A stretch of 39,617 nucleotides of DNA from Comamonas odontotermitis (GTDB lineage Bacteria; Pseudomonadota; Gammaproteobacteria; Burkholderiales; Burkholderiaceae_C). Below are positions 22,395 to 30,235 of this stretch, piece by piece (within the stretch, counting starts at the first letter, position 1; each line of letters opens with the position of its first letter). The translations under genes and the position numbers were made by a program. The DNA lies in assembly GCF_014207855.1 (NCBI RefSeq), contig NZ_JACHKZ010000033.1:1-39617 (forward strand), read 5' to 3'. The notes beneath the pieces were generated by a model. It was given only the letters and a program-made list of their open reading frames with translations, did no database searches and had not been told where the DNA came from.

Positions 22395-22745
22395 TCATAC
22401 AGCGGTTGGTTTACGCATTGAGTACAGCAAAGCTGCTGCCCCCCTGGGGAGCGTGAATCCGTGTCCGGCTTGCACAGCCTGTGGCATACCACCTTCACGA
22501 TCCTCATAGAGCCAACCGATGGTTAGCAGAATAGCTTGCTGCACCCGGCGAGCACCGCGAACAACCTGGCCATCCTCACCGGTTTTTGGCGCCCCGGCGG
22601 CGTCAAAAAGGTCACTCGCGGGCACGCTGATGTAATCCAAAGCCGCATCAGTAGCCGCATCGATCTTCAACTGCAGGTCAGCATCATCAGCATTCGTGTC
22701 GCTGCGTAGATGCTCCCGGGCTTGGGCAAGGGTGATGATTTGCAT
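22395..22745 (-). CDS. Head-tail connector protein (HK97 gp6-like)
   Basis: 116 aa from the ATG at 22745, with GGAGG 7 bp upstream; a GTG two codons earlier overlaps the previous stop. The family pattern is clear: IITLAQAREHLRSDTNADDADLQLKIDAATDAALDYI at the N-terminus and VQQAILLTIGWLYEDRE later. It forms the ring below the portal. A collagen-like gene precedes it and an accessory membrane gene follows. Confidence 0.82.
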   Translation of the reverse strand: MQIITLAQAREHLRSDTNADDADLQLKIDAATDAALDYISVPASDLFDAAGAPKTGEDGQVVRGARRVQQAILLTIGWLYEDREGGMPQAVQAGHGFTLPRGAAALLYSMRKPTAV

Positions 22746-22747
22746 GT

Positions 22748-23605
22748 TCACCCCTCCAGTTTTACCGGCGCAGTCTTGTCGATGCCATCTCGCCCATCCC
22801 GGCCATCGCGGCCCTTCTTGACTGCCAGGCGAAAGCCACTATTTGGCATGTCAGGTTTGCAGCCAGTGTCCTTTTGGGCGATCCAATATGAACCACCCCA
22901 GGTCACTCCGTCACCCGATTGATACTGCTGGCCCTCTTTAAAGACACCACGATCAACAACGGCAGGAATGCACAGGTCAATCGATTTGACGCGATCACCT
23001 TGCACAAACTTCAAAGACAGGGTTCGCTCACCATCGAATTCCATCTGCAGGTCACCGAAACCCAATCCATCCTTGCCGTTCTGACCGTCTTTTCCATCAA
23101 CACCATCCTTGGGCTTGGGCATACGATCAACGGCCTTTTCCAGAGTTGCAACAGCGCGTCGCTCGAAATCAAGCTCCCAGCTCGCAATCTTTTGGCTAAT
23201 GAGAATGTCTGCATCTTCGATAGTGAAGCTCTTGCCATCTAGTCCATCACGGCCATCTTTGCCGTTCTGACCTGGGGCGCCAGCCTCGCCCTGTACTCCT
23301 CGCTCACCGGAAGGGCCTGCCTCTCCAGCTGGGCCTGGTGCGCCAGGATCACCCTTCTCGCCTTGTGGCCCTGGGGCGCCTTCCTTGCCGTCTATTCCAT
23401 CACGACCAGGAGCGCCATCCTTGCCATTTTCTGGTTTTGGAATGGCTGCAATTGCAGCTTCCACCTGCTTCGCTATCTCAGACGAGAAATCCGGCTTCTC
23501 TGCCAGCTTCAATTCAAGATCATGGATGCGCTTCAATAGTGGCTCGGTGGCATTTCGGATGGCATCACCCATCGCCGCCCCAAACTTTTCTGGATCAAAT
23601 GTCAT
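22748..23605 (-). CDS. Collagen-like structural protein
   Basis: 285 aa. An N-terminal coiled coil (residues 1-55, ATEPLLKRIHDLELKLAEK) is followed by about 22 Gly-X-Y triplets (residues 60-125, GKDGAPGRDGIDG and onwards). A globular part contains a second short Gly-X-Y block (about 169-181), then a compact domain with GVFKEGQQYQSGDGVTWGGSYW that resembles carbohydrate-binding modules, and a third GRDGRDGRDG tail. Trimeric fibres on the head or neck are likely, perhaps for loose attachment to surfaces. It overlaps the portal gene by 11 bp. Collagen repeats are seen directly; the role is inference. Confidence 0.75.
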   Translation of the reverse strand: MTFDPEKFGAAMGDAIRNATEPLLKRIHDLELKLAEKPDFSSEIAKQVEAAIAAIPKPENGKDGAPGRDGIDGKEGAPGPQGEKGDPGAPGPAGEAGPSGERGVQGEAGAPGQNGKDGRDGLDGKSFTIEDADILISQKIASWELDFERRAVATLEKAVDRMPKPKDGVDGKDGQNGKDGLGFGDLQMEFDGERTLSLKFVQGDRVKSIDLCIPAVVDRGVFKEGQQYQSGDGVTWGGSYWIAQKDTGCKPDMPNSGFRLAVKKGRDGRDGRDGIDKTAPVKLEG

Positions 23606-25019
23606 TCTTGGCCTCCGGTTTTGCGGCCTTGCGCATCGCTTCGATGGCCTTTTCTGTTTCAGCCTGCGCCTTGGCCCAGGCGATCAGGGCCTTGTCCTCT
23701 TCCGATGGCTCGGCTGGCTTTGCGGGAGGTGGCGGCTCTTTCGCCGCCAGTGGGTTCGCCTTATCGCGCTCGTTAAGGGCTTCAAGGCTGTAGTTCTGTT
23801 GCTGCAGGTACACGGCATCACCGCCCTTGATTGGCGGCAGGCCCACCCTCTCGCGGGCCTCATTTGGCATCATGATTGCGCCTGCAACATACTTGCCAAG
23901 CATGTCCGCTTGAGCGGCTTGATCCATGCGCAACAGGTTGTCTAGCTCAAGCTCAACACGCAGACCAGCTGGCAGCGCCAAACCTTCGTCCAAAGCTGCC
24001 TCCATTTCCTCAATGGGAGAGTGGAGGCAGTCTGTGTAGTAAATCTGGTTCATATCGCCAACCTTGAGTCCAGCGGGCAGAGAGCCAAGAACCAACTTAA
24101 AGGCAGGCACATGGAATGCCTGCGCGATAGATTCGGATGACTGCTTGAATTGCTCACTTAGCTGCGAGTCAATCGAGGTCATTCGGATGGGCTGATATTT
24201 CAGGTCATCGCCAAGAACCGCAACCCGTCCAGCATTCTCGCCAGTGAAATTTGTATTCCAGTAGTCCCGGACTTCCTTTGCGTTCTGCGGTGAGATGTTG
24301 CCAGGCGCCACCAGAACGCCACTGGGCTTAGCCCCTTGCGAAAAGAACTTCACCGAGTCCTTTTGGATGCCTATGCCCTGTTGTGCCGCCATATTGGCCG
24401 CAAATAGCGGGGCAACTCCAACAAGAGGGTGAAACAGGCAATTCATGCGGTCATGGATCAGCTCAGAAGCAGGAACGATCAGCGTTGTCTGCTGCAAGCC
24501 AGTCAAGTTGTCAGGCGTGAGCTGGTAGAAAACAGATCCGTCTGGCGCAACCAATGGCGTGACGCAATTGGGGTCCAGGATGTACATCGACACCACAACC
24601 CCGCGCCCATCTCGCTGCAACAGCGCATAGGTGTTGCCAGCCGTCAGCTTGGACATAATCCACCACTGCTTAAACTGGATGTGGTTCTGATAGTGATTTG
24701 GCTTGCGCAGAACTGGAGAAAATGCGGGGCGTGTAGCCTCTACCCAGATCGTGCGGCCATCCTTCTCAACCTTCTCCATCAGGCGGGCGCGCAGCTTGCC
24801 AATGTCGTTAGAGATCAGTGAGACACATGCATAGACAGATGGATGGGCCAAGATGGTTTCAGGACGCACCTTCATGTCCATCTGGAAATAGCCGGGCGGC
24901 TGAGCAGGAGTGACATCAATCCACCCGCCCGCAGCAGGCGCTAGTGCGCGTGGCGCGATCCAGCTTGCAGCCTTTGCGCGCAGGCTGCCGAAAAATGTGG
25001 ATTGATTCATTGGCTTCAT
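23595..25019 (-). CDS. Portal protein (HK97 family)
   Basis: 474 aa. Characteristic segments are HPSVYACVSLISNDIGKLRARL near the N-terminus, QFKQWWIMSKLTAGNTYAL, the GVAPLFAANMAAQQGIGI region, FFSQGAKPSGVLVAPG, and the C-terminal DLLGKY-like MLGKYVAGAIMMPNEARERVGLPPIKGGD of HK97-type portals. Twelve copies form the DNA entry/exit ring at one vertex. The C-terminus is Ala/Glu/Lys/Pro rich. The ATG overlaps the upstream stop (ATGA). Confidence 0.92.
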   Translation of the reverse strand: MKPMNQSTFFGSLRAKAASWIAPRALAPAAGGWIDVTPAQPPGYFQMDMKVRPETILAHPSVYACVSLISNDIGKLRARLMEKVEKDGRTIWVEATRPAFSPVLRKPNHYQNHIQFKQWWIMSKLTAGNTYALLQRDGRGVVVSMYILDPNCVTPLVAPDGSVFYQLTPDNLTGLQQTTLIVPASELIHDRMNCLFHPLVGVAPLFAANMAAQQGIGIQKDSVKFFSQGAKPSGVLVAPGNISPQNAKEVRDYWNTNFTGENAGRVAVLGDDLKYQPIRMTSIDSQLSEQFKQSSESIAQAFHVPAFKLVLGSLPAGLKVGDMNQIYYTDCLHSPIEEMEAALDEGLALPAGLRVELELDNLLRMDQAAQADMLGKYVAGAIMMPNEARERVGLPPIKGGDAVYLQQQNYSLEALNERDKANPLAAKEPPPPAKPAEPSEEDKALIAWAKAQAETEKAIEAMRKAAKPEAKNDI

Positions 25020-25252
25020 GCCTTCTTGGGTCGGCCCATCTTTTTCGGGGCAGGTGTGGGGGCTTCATCGCCAGCAACAGCCAGGTCGTTATCTGGCGAC
25101 TTCTGTTCAATGACAGGGGTTACGGTCGCATATCTGGCATTGCGCACCGCAACAAGGACGCGAGCGTCTTGCCTCGATGCGACAAATCCAGCCCCTGCGA
25201 CGAGCGCCTTGCCTGCATAGGTAAAGCGCTTGAGTGCCGTGAGTTCAGGCAT
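25016..25252 (-). CDS. Small head-operon protein
   Basis: 78 aa with GGAGG before the ATG. KRFTYAGKALVAGAGFVASRQDARVLVAVRNARYA resembles short conserved proteins between capsid and portal in many siphophages. The C-terminal tail is Pro/Lys rich (PTPAPKKMGRPKKA), compatible with nucleic acid contact. Role unknown; perhaps minor head or completion protein. Confidence 0.6.
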   Translation of the reverse strand: MPELTALKRFTYAGKALVAGAGFVASRQDARVLVAVRNARYATVTPVIEQKSPDNDLAVAGDEAPTPAPKKMGRPKKA

Positions 25253-25268
25253 ATTTCCTCCTTCGCTG

Positions 25269-25292
25269 GCCCCGGTGCCTTAGCCCCGGGGC
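25269..25292 (-). terminator. Strong hairpin downstream of the capsid gene
   Basis: GCCCCGG (25269-25275) and CCGGGGC (25286-25292) form a perfect 7-bp GC stem 8 bp after the capsid stop. There is no T-run, so it is more likely an mRNA-stabilising 3' hairpin for the highly expressed capsid message than a full terminator. Confidence 0.5.
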
Positions 25293-25299
25293 ACATGGA

Positions 25300-26703
25300 T
25301 TAAGGCGTTGGGTCAACCGCGCCGTAGTCAGCACCAGTCACAAACGCCACAGCCGAGTTACGACGCTTGGCGAAGTTGATTGGACGAACCACCTTGATGG
25401 CGGTCGATTCGCTCTGGAACATCGAAGTGAGGTTCGACGATGCAGCAGCAGGCGTATCGGTTGCGCCAGTCGGGGCGGTGTCTTGCTCGATCATTGCTTC
25501 ACGCGAAATCGACACTTGCACGCCGTAGTCGCCAATGCGGTAGATGTCGCTTGGCTTCAACAGGATCAGCTGGCCAGCACCAACGTTGTGACCGGTAGCC
25601 ACAGGATCACCCAGCAGCGTGCCGCCGTTTGCAGTGATGCCAGGGAACTCGGTTTGGCCGAGCGGGTTGGTCATCAGCTGAATGGCCTTGCCCAAAGACG
25701 GGGTGGTCACCAGTTGCAGGCCATCAGCGTTCTTGGCAGCGATGAACGATGCATACAGCGCCTTGATGTCAGCACGCAGGCCTGCGCCATCAGTGCCAGC
25801 CGATGCGATACCAGTCACGCCGTTCAGGATGCCTGCAGGAGACACGCCCGCAACACCAGCAGCTGCAGACAGGAAGGTCTGGTCAACACGCTGCGAAGAA
25901 GCTTGCACCAGGGCATCACGCACCAGCATTTCAGCTGCAGGGCTGGAGTCGCGCAGCAGTTCGTTTGACACAACGGCCAGTGCAGCAACCTTCAGCGGGC
26001 TCAGATTCACCGCATTGAAGTCGGCAGCAGATGCAGGGATCGCCTTCGATTCGCCCACCCAGTAACCAGTGGCCGCGCCATCTTGACCCTTGATCTGCAC
26101 GTTGGCAGGGATCTGGCGCAGGCCCAGCTTGTCATAGACGGTCTGCGAATACAGGTACTCGATAAAGTCGCCTGTGTACTGGTTGTTGGCCTGCACCAGT
26201 TCTGCGCCCCATTCACCAGAACCAGAGCCGCCACCTGCGACAGCGGCCTTCATCACGCTGATCAAGGTAGGATTGCTCTTGCCCCAACGGCGCTCAGCAA
26301 TGGCAATCGGGCTTTCATAGCCATCTTCACCCAGGCGAGCCAGAGCCTTGGCGATCACCATGCGGGTGTAGTTCTGGCCCTTGAACTTCTCATCCGCATC
26401 GTGTTTGACGTGGATAGCAGGAGCGCCACCGGTCGCGATAGCGCCGCGAGAAGCAGAAGCTTCACCCGGAGTGTTGCCAGCTACAGGGACTGCCTTAGTA
26501 GCAGACAAGGCTTCGATTTGGCGCAGGTCGGTCAGTTCTTCATCGATCTGCTTGATCTCGTCGGCCAGCGTCACGAACGATTCACGCTCGCTGGCATCCT
26601 TGGTGCGACCTTCGCCAGCAGCCTTTTCTTGAATGCCGGACATTTCCAGGGCCTTCTGTGCGCGCAACTCGGTCAAGCGCTTGATTTGTTCTTGGATATT
26701 CAT
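25300..26703 (-). CDS. Major capsid protein (HK97 fold)
   Basis: 467 aa. An N-terminal helical delta domain (about 1-75, EQIKRLTELRAQKALEMSGI) acts as scaffold and is normally removed by the protease encoded next to it. A linker rich in Ala/Gly follows, then the HK97-fold body with the strand and helix pattern AALAVVSNELLRDSSPAAEMLV, VTTPSLGKAIQLMTNP and GDYGVQVSISREAMIEQ. Its place downstream of terminase and protease and upstream of portal matches this unusual but known gene order in minus-strand reading: TerS, TerL, protease, capsid, portal. Confidence 0.92.
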   Translation of the reverse strand: MNIQEQIKRLTELRAQKALEMSGIQEKAAGEGRTKDASERESFVTLADEIKQIDEELTDLRQIEALSATKAVPVAGNTPGEASASRGAIATGGAPAIHVKHDADEKFKGQNYTRMVIAKALARLGEDGYESPIAIAERRWGKSNPTLISVMKAAVAGGGSGSGEWGAELVQANNQYTGDFIEYLYSQTVYDKLGLRQIPANVQIKGQDGAATGYWVGESKAIPASAADFNAVNLSPLKVAALAVVSNELLRDSSPAAEMLVRDALVQASSQRVDQTFLSAAAGVAGVSPAGILNGVTGIASAGTDGAGLRADIKALYASFIAAKNADGLQLVTTPSLGKAIQLMTNPLGQTEFPGITANGGTLLGDPVATGHNVGAGQLILLKPSDIYRIGDYGVQVSISREAMIEQDTAPTGATDTPAAASSNLTSMFQSESTAIKVVRPINFAKRRNSAVAFVTGADYGAVDPTP

Positions 26704-26721
26704 GTTGTAAAACCTCTCGGG

Positions 26722-27303
26722 TTAACGGTTGAAATAGACAACGCCCTTCTTGAGGGCAGGATTTCCCGAGACGCCGGGAGGAATGACGACAAATCCACGC
26801 TTCTCCTTCTTGCCAGACGAGGCCAGGATTGCGGCATCTGCCGATTTGATTGCAGTGATTGATGCTTCTTGGTTTGCGGGGACTGTTACGGCAGAAAGCT
26901 CCAACCACTCCCATTTGGAGAAATGCAGCCCCCTTGCATCGGTATCAATTCGCCGGTATTCAATGACGTTGAAGCCGATGGACAGGCCCCGCACCAACCC
27001 AGACTTGAGCATTTGCCAGGCCATTGCCAGTCGATCTTTCAACGGACCCGCTTCTTCGACATCGGCCACCTCGCCGTTGACTTCGATCCCTTTTTCAGTG
27101 ACCTTGGCCGAAGTGATCCAGCCAATCGGGTCGCTGTGATCATGTTGCCAAAGCAAGGGAATCGGCAGCTTGAATTGCGCCCCCTTGGGCTCCACGATGT
27201 CGCCACTCCGATCCGGAGTGACAGTTGAGGCGATGCCAGTGAAAGTGCGTTTTCCGCCCTCTTCGGCGGATTTGATTTCAAGAGTGGAATAGGCTCGGTT
27301 CAT
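26722..27303 (-). CDS. Prohead protease (HK97 family, S78-like)
   Basis: 193 aa from the ATG at 27303 (MNRAYSTLEIKSAEEGG), which has GGAG upstream; the frame extends 9 codons further without a better start. The catalytic His is in LLWQHDHSDPIGW and the Ser in GLVRGLSIGFNV, the usual signature. The acidic residue is probably in the LHFSKWEWLELSAVTVPANQ region. It processes the capsid delta domain during prohead maturation. The C-terminal tail (IPPGVSGNPALKKG) may be a self-cleaved extension. Confidence 0.9.
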   Translation of the reverse strand: MNRAYSTLEIKSAEEGGKRTFTGIASTVTPDRSGDIVEPKGAQFKLPIPLLWQHDHSDPIGWITSAKVTEKGIEVNGEVADVEEAGPLKDRLAMAWQMLKSGLVRGLSIGFNVIEYRRIDTDARGLHFSKWEWLELSAVTVPANQEASITAIKSADAAILASSGKKEKRGFVVIPPGVSGNPALKKGVVYFNR

Positions 27304-27321
27304 TGCCGCTCCAAATGAAAT

Positions 27322-27340
27322 GACCCGCATATAGCGGGTC
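27322..27340 (-). terminator. Hairpin between terminase and protease genes
   Basis: GACCCGC/GCGGGTC (7 bp, 5-nt loop) on the minus strand is followed by ATTTCATTT. The T-run is poor, so it is a weak terminator or a processing hairpin. Confidence 0.45.
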
Positions 27341-27363
27341 GGTTGTTTTGTGGTAATGAGTGG

Positions 27364-28872
27364 TTAGAAGACCATCACCTGGTACTTTTTGTGAGAGTCA
27401 ACCTCGTGAGGTATGACCCCGATGGACATAGCCAGCGCCTGCATGCCGTCGATACGGCCACTCGCCTTCGACTTTGTGAACTTGCGGTTCTCTGCAGGAT
27501 CTTTGACCACAATGGCATTGGCTGCACACATAGATAGCACAGGGTGATTTCCGTGCCTGAGTTTCTTGGCTAGCAAACGCTCTTCCAAGCCTCGGATTGC
27601 CGGAGACATGGAGACAAAGCCTTGACCGAAGTCGATGAAGCGCGCCAATTCATCATCGGTGAATCCCTCCTTGACAAGCCAGGGACGCAGATGGCGCATA
27701 CCCCATCGGTCGAAAGCAAGCGCCCGAATGTCGTAAGTGTCAAACACTCTCCGCAGCTCGTGTGCCACGAACTCATATTCAACCGCACGCCCAGGCGTCA
27801 GCTTTAAGAATCCTTGCTGCGCCCAGAGGTCGTACGGCACTCGGTCAGCCCGAGACTTCGCCGCAATGTTCTCTCCTGGAAGCCAAAATGTCGGAACTAC
27901 GTCGCCGTCAGCAGAGGTCAAAACCAGTGCCGTCAAATCGTTGACCGATGAGAGGTCAAGGCCGCCATAGACGGCCTTTCCGTCCATGTCATTCGGCTCT
28001 TCCCCGCTCTCCTGCCATACCGCGCGCGTCACAAATGGAGTTTTGGCTTCAACCCGCTGATTTAGTATCAAATTACGGTAACCAGCCTCCATGCTGGGCA
28101 GGCGCTTTGCATCAGATGCCTGTTTCCGCACTTCCTCCTGGTTCATAAACACATCGAAATGCGGATTGGCCAGTCGAATTGCCTCATCGGAAAAGGGGTC
28201 CATCTCCAGCGGCGCTGTGTGCAACGCCACCTTCACACGGGGATCGGCACCAGTCAAGGCATCGTCAATCAAGACACTTAGCAGGTCTGCATCAGTCGGT
28301 GACTGCGTGCTGATAATGATGGACAGTGGCTGCTCATGGGCTGCGGAGGCAGTTTCAATGGCCTCATACAACTCTGATCGTGGCCCTTTAACCTGCCCAA
28401 GCTCGTCATGCACCGAGAAAACCGGGCTTAGTCCATATGCTGTTGAGGCATCAGCCGAAAGCGCTCGGTAGACAGTCCCCAACTCAGCGCACTCCAAGCT
28501 CTTGGCCGATTGCTTTACAACCACATACTCGCTGAGATCGGGCGACATGCGCACAACCTTGGACGCATAGCCGAACAGAATTGCCGCCTGATCCCGCGAT
28601 TGTGCAGCGCTGTAGAGTTGGCTGTTAGGTCTAGCCTCAGGGCCACAGAGATGTAACAGCAGCAGAAAAGCACTGGTCGCTGTCTTGGCGTTCTTCCGCG
28701 CCATCGACAGAATGAATGTGCGCGTCGGCGTGTCGTATATCTGCTTGATCCAGCCCTTCTGCGCATCCGTCAGGCGCACCGGCTTGCCAACATGCTTCCC
28801 GTCTGGAATTCGACAGTTGGCTTCAATCCAGCGGATATTGCGCTCCCCGCGCGTTTCTCTCTTCCTAGCCAT
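27364..28872 (-). CDS. terL: Terminase large subunit
   Basis: 502 aa. The ATPase motor has a variant Walker A, SMARKNAKT (residues 56-64), and a Walker B VFSVHDE (152-158) with the catalytic Glu158. The C-terminal RNase H-like nuclease begins at YGGLDLSSVNDLTALVL with D307 as first metal ligand. An acidic residue in IRALAFDRWGM and later RIDGMQALAMSIG complete the usual set. It packages DNA into proheads and cuts it at cos. The start overlaps the small subunit stop by 8 bp. Confidence 0.92.
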   Translation of the reverse strand: MARKRETRGERNIRWIEANCRIPDGKHVGKPVRLTDAQKGWIKQIYDTPTRTFILSMARKNAKTATSAFLLLLHLCGPEARPNSQLYSAAQSRDQAAILFGYASKVVRMSPDLSEYVVVKQSAKSLECAELGTVYRALSADASTAYGLSPVFSVHDELGQVKGPRSELYEAIETASAAHEQPLSIIISTQSPTDADLLSVLIDDALTGADPRVKVALHTAPLEMDPFSDEAIRLANPHFDVFMNQEEVRKQASDAKRLPSMEAGYRNLILNQRVEAKTPFVTRAVWQESGEEPNDMDGKAVYGGLDLSSVNDLTALVLTSADGDVVPTFWLPGENIAAKSRADRVPYDLWAQQGFLKLTPGRAVEYEFVAHELRRVFDTYDIRALAFDRWGMRHLRPWLVKEGFTDDELARFIDFGQGFVSMSPAIRGLEERLLAKKLRHGNHPVLSMCAANAIVVKDPAENRKFTKSKASGRIDGMQALAMSIGVIPHEVDSHKKYQVMVF

Positions 28873-29314
28873 CGATCGTCATTTCCCACGGCTTGCGGGA
28901 ACGCCCCACACTGGAGTTGGCTCGGCCCACCGTTTTCGGGTCTGTAGTTGCTTGGCGCGTAATCCGTAGTCGAGTTGCCAGAGACGAAGCCGAGCGAACT
29001 TCACGCTCGCGCATGGTTAACATGCGGTCATATCGCTTCAATCCATCATCATCAGCAAGCCACGCACGGTCAAACGCCTGGATCTCATCTGTCAGCACCT
29101 GCGCCTGGATGATGTGCTGGCAGTACAACTCCAACATGTCCCGGTGTGTCTCAGTAAATGCCGATGCTGGGTGATCATTTACCAGCCTCGCCCAGACAAC
29201 CTGCTCAGCATCGCTCAGATGAGCCGATGGAATCAGCCTGTTTTCATGAGTGATAGGCCCAACCTGGGCCGCTACTGCGATCTGTGCAGCAGACTTTCGG
29301 CCTCGTTGCGCCAT
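28865..29314 (-). CDS. terS: Terminase small subunit (P27-like)
   Basis: 149 aa, AAGG at 9 bp before the ATG. The sequence (HLSDAEQVVWARLVNDHPASAFTETHRDMLELYCQHIIQA) matches the P27 family of small terminases found next to HNH nucleases in cos-type phages. It recognises the packaging site and loads the large subunit. The basic C-terminus (RSRKPWEM) may contact DNA or TerL. Confidence 0.85.
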   Translation of the reverse strand: MAQRGRKSAAQIAVAAQVGPITHENRLIPSAHLSDAEQVVWARLVNDHPASAFTETHRDMLELYCQHIIQAQVLTDEIQAFDRAWLADDDGLKRYDRMLTMREREVRSASSLATRLRITRQATTDPKTVGRANSSVGRSRKPWEMTIDG

Positions 29315-29456
29315 ATAAATTACCTTTTTTCTGGACGTTTAGGAATACGGAGCGAACCGGTCGGTTTCCGTTGGTGAGCCTGGAAACTTGCGACTACCCC
29401 CCCCTCCCCTATTGCCAATACCTATCTCGCCCGACTACAACCCCGTAGTGCCACGA
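29315..29456. other. Non-coding gap between HNH and TerS genes, candidate cos region
   Basis: In HNH-containing cos phages the cohesive-end site usually lies here. The 142 bp hold no gene. They contain AACCG-GT-CGGTT (about 29354-29365), flanked by CGGA and TCCG-like halves, and a run of eight C followed by TCCCC (29397-29409). The exact cut site cannot be read from sequence alone. Confidence 0.4.
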
Positions 29457-29789
29457 TCAGGACTCAGGCCACCCATCAGCGCCAACCCGCTTCTTCACTC
29501 GCTGACCAAGGTCTGAGCGCGTCTTGTCCTCATGGCAGTCAAAGCACAGCCCTTGCCGATTCTTCCCTTTGTCCTGATCGAAGTCCAAGCCGCCATTTAC
29601 CAAAGCAACAATGTGATCCAACTCAGTAGCGAGCCTGACCCTTCCAGCCTTCTCGCACTCGACGCACAAGGGATGACTATCGAAGTACCGCTCTCGGATA
29701 CGCTGCAGTCGTCGCCCGGTGATGCGCCTCGTCTCGGTGCACCCTCTGCGGTGCTCTTTGCCGTGGGCGATGGTTTTATCCAGGCTCAT
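29457..29789 (-). CDS. HNH endonuclease, packaging-associated
   Basis: 110 aa from the ATG at 29789, coupled by ATGA to the upstream membrane protein gene. The HNH/zinc motif is complete: C42-x2-C45, the core ELDHI with His59, N77, then C82-x2-C85-H86. Phage HNH proteins beside terminase genes act with TerL/TerS in cos cleavage and head morphogenesis, as in HK97 gp74. Length is typical. The longer frame to 29855 is unlikely because it overlaps the coupled gene. Confidence 0.88.
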   Translation of the reverse strand: MSLDKTIAHGKEHRRGCTETRRITGRRLQRIRERYFDSHPLCVECEKAGRVRLATELDHIVALVNGGLDFDQDKGKNRQGLCFDCHEDKTRSDLGQRVKKRVGADGWPES

Positions 29790-30124
29790 GCCCAGGCCTT
29801 CGCAACCCAGCCGAGTAGCAGTAACAGTCCACACGCAATTGGCGCAAGCACACATGCCTTGCCCAGAGCGGCGCCGAAGCTATCCGGGCTCTTCTCAGTC
29901 CTTGTATCCAGCCCCTTGGCGGCACGGACCACGAGCGCGATTCCATATGCCTGGGCCACAGACAGCGCAGGCAGGCCGAACATTGGCACCACAAACCAGC
30001 CCCACAGCACGGACAGGGTGAAGCCGGACCATGCGGCAACCCAGATAAAGCTCAGTAGCAGCGCGGCAAAGCCGCCCAGCACTGCAGAAGCCGCAATGCC
30101 TGCGGTCATAGTCTTGGTTGTCAT
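29786..30124 (-). CDS. Small membrane protein upstream of HNH
   Basis: 112 aa from the ATG at 30124 (MTTKTMTAGIAASAVLGGFA). It has three predicted membrane segments: about 8-30, 36-60 (LSVLWGWFVVPMFGLPALSVAQAYGIALVV) and 88-108 (LGKACVLAPIACGLLLLLGW). Upstream is a terminator, so transcription must read through or start nearby. No family recognised. A role in exclusion or lysis timing is possible but unsupported. Confidence 0.6.
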   Translation of the reverse strand: MTTKTMTAGIAASAVLGGFAALLLSFIWVAAWSGFTLSVLWGWFVVPMFGLPALSVAQAYGIALVVRAAKGLDTRTEKSPDSFGAALGKACVLAPIACGLLLLLGWVAKAWA

Positions 30125-30177
30125 GTCTTTCCTTGTATCGACTCGCAGCCCGAACCATGCCGAGCTGCGCCACAAAT

Positions 30178-30198
30178 AAAAAACCCGCACGAGGCGGG
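30178..30198 (-). terminator. Terminator after the RelA/SpoT-domain gene
   Basis: On the minus strand CCCGC-CTCGT-GCGGG is followed by six T and further AT-rich sequence. It isolates the RelA/SpoT-domain gene from the packaging genes downstream. Confidence 0.8.
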
Positions 30199-30235
30199 CG
30201 TCATCTCTGCAACGAGAAGAACTTAGATAGGACGA

